From NCBI GenBank assembly GCA_009823505.1, contig VZQC01005589.1:99780-163779 (forward strand): a stretch of DNA of 64,000 nt. The letters run 5' to 3'. This document shows positions 10,919-20,600 of this stretch, piece by piece. The translations under genes were made by a program, and so were the position numbers. The notes beneath the pieces were generated by a model. It saw only the letters and a program-made list of their open reading frames with translations. It was not told where the DNA came from and searched no databases. The DNA comes from Rhizomys pruinosus (Eukaryota > Chordata > Mammalia > Rodentia > Spalacidae). Numbering within the stretch: the stretch's first letter is position 1; each line of letters starts with the position of its first letter.

Positions 10919-11195
10919 GGTGGGCTAGGGAGATGGCTCAGTGGTTAAGAGCGTCGACTTCTCTTGAAGAAGACCTGGGTTCGATTCCCAGGACCCACAT
11001 GGCAGCTAAGAACTGTGCTTAAGCGGGCGTGGTGATGCACTCCTTTAATCCTAGCACTCGGGAGGCAAAGGCAGGCAGATCTCTGTGAGCTCAAGGCCAG
11101 TCTGGTCTACATAGTGAGTTCCAGGACATTGGGGCTACAGGGGACCCTGTCTTGAAAAGACCAAAACAAAACAAAACAAAAAAAAAAAACCCTGC
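10919..11195 (+). mobile_element. B2-B1 composite SINE
   Basis: The B2 5' part (10920-11022, ending 'gctaagaactgtgcttaa') joins directly to a B1 (from 'gcgggcgtggtgatgcac' at 11023) and an A-rich tail to about 11190. Flanks AAAAACCTGCTTAGGT (just upstream) and AAAAACCCTGCCTGGT (just downstream) look like a diverged TSD around the whole unit. Confidence 0.7.
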
Positions 11196-12187
11196 CTGGT
11201 TTACAGTGTGCTGCTTCTCCAAAAAGCCGTCGTGACCTTCCCGCCCTGGGTACCTCCAAGTCATGGCCTGCTCCCTTTGAAGTGCAAGTTCTACATTTAC
11301 AAAATGGGAGCAAAATAACTATCTCTGGGACACGTGAGGATCGGCATCTTAACATGGCAACCCAGGTTGACCCCTCGAGCCTTTGAAGCCTGCCCAGGGA
11401 GGCTGTTCACTTCCTGGGGAAGGCTACAGGAAGACACAGATGGTCCCTGCGCCACCACAGCTCAGAAGGATTCCCCTAGCTGGAACCTCTATTCTGGGAA
11501 AAAAGAGAAACCCAAACTTCTAGGACCTAGCCCTGCTACACCGAAATAAGATGATTCCACAGAAAAAACAGTCCTCTTACTCGGTTAGTGATCACATCCC
11601 AAAGCCCAGGGCCATAACTGCTCGACTGTAAGACCTCAGAACCTCACCTCACTGCCCATACCTTGGGAAGAGCTGGGGGCTCTGAAGATCCAGGCTGCTC
11701 CCATAGACACACCTCCTACCCTACTGAGGCTGGTGCCAGCCTCCGACCACTACCTCTTGTGCTTGGAGGGGTGAAGTTTGCTCCACAATGTGTATGGTGG
11801 CAGCTGGTCCCATGGCTCAGGGCCTACTAACATGGGAGGAACTATGAACTCCATACTGGCCTCCTACTGTCCAGGAACCTCATGAGGACCAGAGGGAAAG
11901 GCCTTTCTCAAGAGATGGGACACTAGGCCTCCTCTGCAGCAGATGACACACACAGGTTGCTGGGGATGAACCTTTGCTGCTTCATAGACCTAAAGTGCCT
12001 TGCATTTCAGATCTGCACATGTAACTGTGATGTGCTCAACTCAAGTTCACATCAATACCTTCACAAACACCATTCTGCTTTACAAACTTGCTAAACCAAC
12101 AGCATGTCTGCAGGATCTTCCAATCCTGAAAAACTTGCCAGATTCTGTCTGTTGATACCCCAACCTCCAACAGTTGCAATTTCTCTT
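11196..12187. other. Intergenic, no gene recognised
   Basis: Unique-looking sequence. No splice-consistent ORF and no clear repeat. Confidence 0.45.
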
Positions 12188-12305
12188 TGAGACAGAATTT
12201 TGCCAGGAAGCCCAGGCTGGCCTGAACTTGCTGTATATAGACTAGTCTGGAACTTGTGATCCTCTCTCTTCCTATGTGTGAGTTAAAGGCCTGCTCCACC
12301 ACACC
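12188..12305 (-). mobile_element. B1 SINE, minus strand, old
   Basis: Reverse B1 phrases: 'tttgagacagaattttgcc', 'aggctggcctgaacttgctg', 'gttaaaggcctgctccaccacaccc'. Strongly diverged. Confidence 0.7.
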
Positions 12306-12342
12306 CAACTACAACTCCGCCCTTACTCATGCTCCTTTTTTG

Positions 12343-12505
12343 TGTGTGTGCACCCATGTCATGCAACGCCAGAAGAGGGCATCAGATTCCCCTGGAACTG
12401 GAGTTAAAGATGGTTCTTAGCCACCAAGTGGGTACTGGGAATCGAACCGGGTCCTCTGCAATAGCAGTCGGTGCTCTCAACCACTGAACCATCTCTCCAG
12501 CCCCT
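12343..12505 (-). mobile_element. B2 SINE, minus strand
   Basis: Reverse-complement B2 from 'tgtgcacccatgtcatgcaacgcc' to the 'accatctctccagcccc' head. Confidence 0.85.
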
Positions 12506-13496
12506 ACTCATGCTCCTTCTAAGAAACCAAATCCCTCTTCTACTGAAGCTTCCAATGCTGGGAAGGGCTTGTTTCTGACCTAATGACAAGGCTGCCATCT
12601 TCCCTTATCGCTCCTAGAGCCCTGGCTCTCTTGGTGCCAACAGAGCATGCCATCCAAGGGCTGTCACAAAACACCATTGCTCGAAATTTCATCTTTGGCA
12701 CAAGCCAGCTGTCCTGCTATTAGTATGAACACACAGATTCATGGTGGCCACAGGGTGAAGAAGTGAGGCTTCACTTGAATTCAGAGTGATCTTCTGGCCC
12801 CAGGCAAGCCTTCAGGTATGTTCAGCTTGATCTCACATTTTGAGATCTCCATGAAATGAGATCTCACATTTTAATCTGAGAGGCCCTAAGCCAGAACCAC
12901 AGCTGAGCTGCTCCAACTCCTCACCTGCAGAAGCTCTTGTTATGCAGCAGTAAATGATTAACAGAGAAAGTCCACACATTTGTCTTGCTACAGAGATCCC
13001 ATTTAAAGTTACTACAACGGAAAAGTCACATTTAAAGTAACCACGTGCTCAGAAGCTTCATAATGAGGTGTCTTTGGGCCTGATCAGGAAGGCTTAGCAG
13101 TTTTACTGTCTGCTTCAGACTCAGCACACTGGTCCTTGCTGCTGGCTTGTCTCGGGCGGTTACAAGCTGACTTCAGCAGTTGGTAGCACTGCACAAGCTA
13201 GCACCTGGAGGCTAGGACACCTGCCTTATCTTCTCCGGCACACTGGGGAGACCTCTACAGGCCCGAGGATGCTTATGTTTGTACATGCCAGTAAGTTCTG
13301 AGAATTGAAAAATGAGCTGTACAGGTGGCTGGTCATTATCCCAAGGTGTGGGCAGAGAGGGGAGGTTCTTGGTGAACAGATTAAGGTGCCACATACAGTT
13401 TCCCAAGACAGGGTTAGGGGCCCAAGGCTTTCGGATTATGCTGGTCTGAGGTAATAAGCCCCAGGGCTCACATCTCTGTGTCCCTAGCACCGGATT
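12506..13496. other. Intergenic, no gene recognised
   Basis: Unique sequence with no supported gene. Confidence 0.4.
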
Positions 13497-13662
13497 ATAA
13501 ACAAAAGCTGGCCTAGAACTCAGTATGCAGACCAGGTTGGCCTGGAATTCACCTCTGCTTACCAAATGTTGGGATCAAAGGCACATGACATCACACACAG
13601 CTGGCTTCTCAGGTTCCCATACTTCAGCAGCAGGCATTTATCTACCTACTGAGCCATCTCTC
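13497..13662 (-). mobile_element. B1 fragment plus B2 head fragment, minus strand
   Basis: 13500-13605 is a diverged reverse B1 ('agaccaggttggcctggaattcacc'). 13625-13662 ends in the reverse B2 head 'ctgagccatctctccagctt'. Confidence 0.55.
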
Positions 13663-14355
13663 CAGCTTCCCAGACTGCTGTGTCTCACTATCCAGAGTGG
13701 GAGTGTGATCTTTTTGAACTTGACTTTTGAGCTAGGAAGAGGTCAGACTCCCTAGATGACCTTAGCTGCTAGAAAACAAAGAACTGAAACCTTAGTGTTA
13801 TTGCTAAGGAGATAACAGCTGTGTGGTGGGTCCTCAGTAAACAGAGCAGTCTGCCAAACAAGGAACTACTGCTCAGTATTAACCATCTCCCCCAGCTTTT
13901 GCTGCCTATTTTTTTACTGGGAACATTGCAACCTTCCCCTCCCTAAGTCTAGATTTCCTTGTTTCTCCCTCCTTACCCTCATCTTAATTGGTTAATCTGC
14001 AAGCCAGACACTAGTTTTTCATCTCCCTATCTCCATGGGAATGCAGTAAGCAGCAGAGGAATGCTTGGGTATCACCACTCAACAGTGATGTGAGTTTCAG
14101 AGGATGTCCTGGCTGAGGAAGTCAGGGAACAACACTCCCTTGAAAGACTAGAGCAGTTATCTAGGCAGCACAACAGGAAACAAGAAGGCTTCAGGTTCCA
14201 CAGGGCCTCTTAACACCCATGGGCTTGCAAAGGAAGTGGTTTGGTGTCTGAGTTCTCTGACTAGGAGTCAGGGTGACTATGAAGATGGTGGAGTAAGGGA
14301 GGCACACAACACTGGGACATGTGCTAGGTGACGACCTCTGGTTGGTAGTTTGTTG

Positions 14356-14515
14356 GCTTTTTTTTTTTTTTTTTTTTTTTTTGGGAAGGGTTTTCCTTTT
14401 GCTCTTGCTTTTCTTGAACTCACTCTTTAGGCCAGTCTGGCCTTAAATTCAGAGATCTGCCTGCCTCTGCCTCCCAAGTGCTGGATTAAATGCACGTACC
14501 ACCACACCCACTGAA
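14356..14515 (-). mobile_element. B1 SINE, minus strand
   Basis: A poly(T) run (14359-14382) then reverse B1: 'cttgaactcactctttaggccagtctggcc' to 'gtaccaccacaccca'. Confidence 0.8.
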
Positions 14516-14559
14516 ACAGGTTCTTGGCCCAGGCTGGGATTACAGGGTCACTACATCTA

Positions 14560-14760
14560 GTTTTGTTTTGTTTTTTTTGTTTTGTTTTGGGTTTTGTTGT
14601 TGTTATTGTTGTTCGTCTTTTCGAGACAAGGTCTCCCTGTAGCCCCAGCTGTCCTGGAACTCACTCTGTAGACCAGGCTGGCCTTGAGCTTACAAAGATC
14701 CACCTGCCTCTGCCTCCCAAGTGCTAGGATTAAAGGTGTGCACCACCACACCCGGCTACA
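14560..14760 (-). mobile_element. B1 SINE, minus strand
   Basis: T-rich tail (14563-14617) followed by a well-conserved reverse B1: 'cgagacaaggtctccctgtag' to 'caccaccacacccggc'. Confidence 0.9.
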
Positions 14761-15757
14761 TCTGGTTTTGAGACTGAGTGCCTCGGTTGTGGGGACTGGT
14801 ATCAAGAGCGACCTGCCTCCACACCCCTTTTTCTTTCTCCACTTAATACCTCATGAGCCAAGCAAGATGGTCCTGGGTCCAAGCAATTCAACCAAAGAAT
14901 TGCCCTAACACCACTTCTGGCTAAAGCACAAGCATCCTGCAGGCCTGGACTAATGTCTAAACAGCACTAAGTGTCTTCCTGTCCTTTCCAGATCTTGGAG
15001 GTCTAGCTCAACACATGATCCAGCCCTAGGCAAGGATGTGGCCTCAGGAAGCTGCTTGTTCTCCTGAGCTTGTGAACATCAGTATCACAGTGAAGGCCTC
15101 TCCTGATTGTGACTCTTGAGCTGATCCCAGTTCTGCTAACTGTCCCTTATGAGACTTCTGGGGGTAGGGAGACTAGCTGTCCAGCACCCAGAGAAGGGGA
15201 CAATTTGCCTTACTCCACCAGACCTCCGAACAGAGAGCCCAAGCCTTTCCTCGTTCCTTTTAGCTACGGGTCTGCTGCCAGGCTGCTGGAGTCTGAATCA
15301 CCAAGAGAGCTAAGAACAAGGCATTCCAGAGAGGTGTTGGACACTAAGCAGCCACTCATTTTCTAGAGCCTGAGCAAGAGTATCCTGGGTCTCAAATCAT
15401 GGGACTAGGGGACTAGTGGGATGGAGGTAACAGTGCCATGCCGCCAGAACAAATACTGCTAACGCAGGTGGGGCCCGGGCTCTCACATGGACTAGTTGCA
15501 ACTGCCCTGGGAACTGTAGGCTCCCGAACTGCAGGTTCAGGGTAGGAGCTTCCGGAAGTCGGTACTCGTTGTACCTAACTGCATAGAATCGACTTCGCTC
15601 TGACCATCCTTTCTATCCCAAGACTGAACCAAAGTAGCCCGAGAAAGCAAAGTCTGAGCAGCTCTAACGAGGCAAATGGCTATCACTGAAAGGGGTGGAG
15701 ACCCCTCCCCACCTGTCCCCGTTCCGCGATCAGGAGTCAACAAGAATATGCGCAGAC
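14761..15757. other. Intergenic upstream of the CAPN10 CpG region
   Basis: Unique sequence with rising CpG after 15.45 kb. No coding pattern. If a divergent transcript starts in the CpG island it would run through here on the minus strand. Confidence 0.35.
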
Positions 15758-16168
15758 TGTATTATACGTTTAAACAAACTTATTTATTGAATAACAACTT
15801 ATCATTATACCTATCTCTAGCTAGCTTGAGAGCCTCTTACCCAGAGGAACCACAGCCGGGCGAGTCTTCGTCAGGTTGCGTCCCTTGGAGCTAGCGAGCG
15901 ATGTCGAGCCTTCGCGTGCCTTCGGAGGTGGCTCTTCGTCCTCCGGTCGCTCCAGGAGGGGCCCGAGCAGAGGATATTCTCCTCTCCCGATCTCGCGTTC
16001 GGAACGGGGGCTCAGACAGCTCCTTGGCGGGCCGTTTCCACGATGGGCCTCTGGACTGTGCCGGGAGTGCGGTGGTGATGTGAGGCGAGGTGCCTGTGGG
16101 TTCCTCTGGCTTTATAGCTCTCAATGGGAGCGTCCTCCCTCTATCTAATCTACACATATGGTCCAACA
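15758..16168 (-). mobile_element. Candidate solo LTR, minus strand
   Basis: Read on the minus strand, the segment begins TGTTGGAC, has a TATA-like 'gctataaagcc' near 16116, a CpG-rich 300-bp body, an AATAAA near 15790, and can end in ...ATACA at 15758. TG...CA ends, a TATA box and a poly(A) signal in this order suggest a retroviral-type LTR. I could not find a matching TSD and the family is unknown. It could instead be an old promoter segment. No viral genes are present. Confidence 0.4.
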
Positions 16169-16200
16169 TTTTGGTCTACATGTTTTGCACAGCACACATT

Positions 16201-16483
16201 AAAGGTAAACATGTTTTGGGGGCTGGAGAGATGGCCTAGCGGTTAAGAGCGCCGACCGCTTTTACAGAGGACCCGAGTGCGATCCCCAACACCCACATGG
16301 CGGCTAAGAACCGTCTGAAACTCCAATTCCAGGAGAACTCCAGTTCCAGGGGAATCCGACACCCTCTTCTGACCTCCGCGGCACTGCTCGACACGGGTGC
16401 ACAAACTTGCATGCAGACAGTACATACATACACATACAGAAATAAAATTAATAAAAAAATTTTTAAAAAGGTAAACATGTTTT
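16201..16483 (+). mobile_element. B2 SINE with perfect 17-bp TSD
   Basis: Full-length, little-diverged B2 (16218-16466) flanked by AAAGGTAAACATGTTTT at 16201-16217 and 16467-16483. Low divergence and a perfect TSD indicate a fairly recent insertion close to the CAPN10 CpG island. Confidence 0.95.
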
Positions 16484-16599
16484 TCACATCAATATGGTTA
16501 TCACAGCACAATTCAACAACATGTTTTCATTTAGTTTTACATGTTTTTCACAGCAATCTTTGAATAACAAATATATTTTTATGTTCCCAACACCCCGTA

Positions 16600-17680
16600 T
16601 GAGGGCTGCAGCCTTGGGCACGGCCTCGGGCTGGCCGGCGTCCTTCCCGGGAATAGGGTAGGTCCCCGCGGCCAGAAATGCTCCCCAGCAGGTCCTCGGC
16701 ACTGTTCTCTCCCACGGCACGCGTGACATAAGCTGCAACCGCAAGTCCAGGAGGTAACACGCAGCCTCCATGACCCCAACCGGCTACAGCCACCTCGGGC
16801 CGGTTTCCAGACAAACGAGCAGGACTAAACAGGATCGCCCGGGCTGGCCGGGACGGGTCCCTTTCCGGGCCAATTCCTCCCAGGGTCCTCCAGACCATCA
16901 GGAGCCACGGCGATGACGTCAAGTTCCGGACAGGCGCCGGAAGAAGCGCTGTGTTCTGGGAAGGAGGTACAATCTGGGAGTCGCGCTGCATGCTGGGAGC
17001 GGCGCTGCACGCTGGGATAGGTAGTCCAGGAAACGACGTAGGCCGAGTCGTCTTTTCTTGAGCTGGTGGCCCCTGAACCGTGAGTTCTACAGACTGGGGC
17101 CACGCCGCCTGGCCCTAAGGCAAAGCATTCAGCCCCTGGAGAAAGGGCGGGGCGAGATATCGCGAGAGCAGATCCCACGAACTCCTCCGGGAGCTCTACA
17201 CCTGGCCTTGGAACCAACTCGCGCATGCGCAGTTGAGACGTTATATCACGTGACCCGAGCACCACGCCTGGTTGGCTGCAACAGGGTTGCCTAGACGACG
17301 GAGCGAGCCTTTGGTCGCGTCCCCAGCTATAGGGGGCTCCCGGCGCGGCAGACTACGGCAGTGGCCAAGGCCTCGCAGTCGCTCCTGGGCGGCGAGTGAG
17401 CCCAGGGACTGCAGATGGGAGCCCAGGGCGCCGAGAATGCGGGCGGGCCGGGCCGAGACGCCGGCGCGCGAGCTCTTCCGGGACGCCGCGTTCCCCGCCT
17501 CAGAGTCCTCGCTCTTTTCCAACTTGTCCACGCCTCTAGCCCAGTTTCGGGAGGACATCACTTGGAGACGGCCCCAGGTGCGGCGATTTCAGGACGGGGC
17601 GGAGGGCACTCTCGGGCTAGCACGGCCTGCATTTCGGGAGCTGGAAGCAGACCGAAGGCTCATCTTTGAGATGCTTCCTG
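16600..17680. promoter_or_regulatory. CAPN10: CpG-island promoter region of CAPN10
   Basis: CpG-dense block ending in CAPN10 exon 1. Visible motifs: a palindromic CRE TGACGTCA at 16914-16921 beside ETS-like TTCCGG; two 'gcatgctggga'/'gcacgctggga' copies near 16988-17020 that resemble ZNF143/SBS cores; a TATCGCGAGAGC element near 17158; an NRF-1-type GCGCATGCGCAG at 17221-17232; and an E-box TCACGTGA at 17246-17253. No TATA box is near the start, so dispersed initiation around 17.25-17.40 kb is likely. Human CAPN10 has a divergent noncoding transcript, so bidirectional activity is plausible here. Confidence 0.7.
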
Positions 17681-20600
17681 TAGTTGACTAGGGGCATCTG
17701 TACTAAAATAGACAGGACCCAAGGTTAGCAGGACACTGTCCCTCCGTGCAAAAGGGACTGGAAGCAGTATTCCAAGTTCGTTTCCATCCCCTAAGTTTGG
17801 TGAGCTTTATCAGCATAGCAGGACAAACCTCTCTTGGCTTTGCACTTTGCTTACAATTGTTCTCACAGACTTCCGTATGTGGCTGCGCACGCCAAGAGGT
17901 GGCTCAGAACAGAGGTATTAATCAGAGCATACTGGTAAAACCTGAGGGGCTGCAGCTGTCGGCAGCTCAGGACTCTGTAAATGTATAGCTAGCTGAAGTT
18001 AAGGGTTGTAGAATAAGATAGGTCTGGCCACCGGATTCTGGATCAGTTGATCAATTGGTTGCAGGTGTGTTCAGTTGCGTACTTTGTCTCGCAAGAGCAA
18101 ATCTTTTGATTGATCCGGAAGCTCAAGGCACAGCGGTGTAAGGACTGGTGGAATGGGTAGGTGTTGGAACAGATAGAGCCCCACCTTCTTGCTTCTCTCT
18201 GAGCAGTACCTGCACCTGGCTTTTAGGTTGGAGTCCTTTGCCGGCCACCACTAGCCTCGCTCGGTTGCTGTGTGGTCATGGACTTGCTCCTCAAAACAGC
18301 ATCACCCCGTCATGCACTTGTTGATGAGCCAGGCTGAGGCCACAAAGAGAAATGCGGCAGAAGTTCAGATCTACATTGCCGCGCACCGGGTTCTCCAGCC
18401 TGCCACATGGATACAGCCCTGATGGACACAGCTGATTGGCTGCCAGCCCTTATGCAGCCGTAACTGCTTGGGTTGATGGGGTTCAGGAGGAGGCTGGACT
18501 TCTTGGGCAACACTGAGTTGCTAGGGAGAGAAGGCCAGGGTCAGAGCAGGAAGAGCCCTGTTGGCAGCGCCACTGGAATTTAGGTTTTGTTTTTATTTTT
18601 AAAAATGGGTTTTAGGCCGGGCGTGGTGGCGCACACCTTTAATCCTAGCACTTGGGAGGCAGAGGCAGGCGGATCTTTGTGAGTTCAAGGCCAGCCTGGT
18701 CTACAGAGTGAGTTCCAGGACAGCTGGGACTACAGGAGACCCTGTCTTGAAAAGACAAAAAAAAGAAAAAAATGGGTTTTAGGTACAGTGAGACCAATGG
18801 AGGCTTTTCGGTTAAGGAGTGGTTCTAGTGGAATGTTGAGAAGCCCACTCATTGGGTACCGGGGTACAAGATAATGGAGGAAGGTCAAAGGTATTTAATG
18901 CCTTTTAATTATTTTTTGACAAGTGTCGTTTTGTGTTGTAGCCGTGTGTTTCACCCATTCATAAAATAAAAGAAGACCAGACAGAAAATAGGAAAGAAAC
19001 TCATTGGTGTACCTGGGAGGGAAATGGCTACAATGGGAAGAACGCAGGCTGCCCTTTCAGAACTCCTACCCCAGGTTAGCCTGATAGCTCCTTGATTGGG
19101 GCTTGTAGCTGAGGGATTTGAGAAAACTTTAGTAGGAGCATTTATGTGAAGTAGCTGAGGCAAAGGTGGACCAGGAATGACTTATGTCTGTGGGGCAGCT
19201 CCGCAGGGTAAAGTCACTTTTGGTCAAACCTGATAACCTAAGTTTGATCCCTGGGGCCCACATGGGAGGAAGAAGAGAGAACCCATTCTTTTTTTTTTTG
19301 TCTTTTCGAGACAGGGTCTCCCTGTAGTCCCAGCTGTCCTGGAACTCACTCTGTAGACCAGGCTAACCTTGAACTCACAAAGATCCACCTGCCTCTGCCT
19401 CCCAAGTGCTAGGATTAAAGGCGTGCGCCACCACGCCCAGCCAGAACAGGTCCCTCTGATCGCCACACGTGTACTATGGCACGTGCATGTACCCAGTGTA
19501 TGAAAGAAGAAAAGAGTGGTGTGCAGGCAAGAGGAGTCCAGGTGAGAAGAGGGAGAGAAAGACAGGCATGAGATGGGGACGTGGGAAAGTAAACTTTGCA
19601 GAGACACAGTTGGCTCTCCAGCAGGATGGAGGACCCATTTGGTATTCGCCACCGTGAACTTAGGAAGTGAGCCTGGTTTCTAAACCAGCACTTAGCAGTT
19701 TCAGAGAGAGGCATCCGGAATTTGGAGTCTTGCCAGTGAGGAAGGTGTGTAGAGACACTCCATGGGGGACCCCGGCCAAGGAGGCACGAAAGGATGGGAC
19801 TGTGGAGCAGCCTCCCCACCACCGGGCTGGAAGCCCCCGGAATTAGAAAGTGCCTCATTAACCATCCTGGATCCTTGTCTTCTTAGCTTGAAGATCTAAC
19901 TCTGGACAACTTGATTTCAGGAAATTTGTGCCACTCCCCAGCTGTTTCCAGATAACCCATGGGAAGGACAGGTGAAGCAAGGGCTGCTGGGAGATTGCTG
20001 GTTCCTGTGTGCTTGTGCTGCCCTGCAGAAGAGTCGGCACCTCCTGGACCAGGTACTGGCTTCTCCCACTCTCTTCCTTTCGCCTGCCCTGCACAGAAGG
20101 TTGAGAAGCAGGGCCCACTGAAGCCGCGTGGCTGTGCAGCGTGGGTGGTTAGGGGTGGTGAGCTCCAGGGCAGTGACTGAAGACCCATTGCATCCCCCTC
20201 CACCAGACCAGCCTGGCACACAGGGCAGCGTCAGCAGAGGCATCTCGTGGCTCTGGGTTGGAATTTATATATGCTTTAAATACCAATAGAGAAAAGGTTA
20301 TTGTGTCTTTAGTGGTACAGGCAGACTCCATAGCAAAGGCCTGTGGGTTTTCCATCCTCAGAACTTGTTGTTTGAGGTTGCCTCATTGTTTTCATTTAAG
20401 GCAGCAGCACTGAGGGACAGGCTCGTGTGGTGTTCTCTTGTGTCCTTGGTCCTGGACTAAACATGCCAGTGTTGCTACCTCCCTAACACCCTTACTGGCT
20501 TCAAGCTTTTCTTGGAAAAGAGGTGCTGATGCCACTGTCATCCTATTTTCCCCCGAGTGTAGAGTGGCAGAGCCAGTGCCACACCAAAGGAACCTGCTTT

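Noticed and set aside
10930..11000. tRNA gene call from A/B boxes
   Set aside because: The boxes belong to the tRNA-derived head of B2 SINEs, and no cloverleaf 3' half follows. The same applies to all B2 copies listed.
16548..16991. 147-residue minus-strand ORF in the CpG island
   Set aside because: High GC content lengthens ORFs by chance. No recognisable domain, and overlaps of this kind occur in most CpG islands. A noncoding divergent transcript is more likely.
17272..17436. 55-codon N-terminal extension in frame with CAPN10
   Set aside because: The extension begins with TTG, not ATG. The ATG at 17437 matches the known calpain-10 N-terminus.
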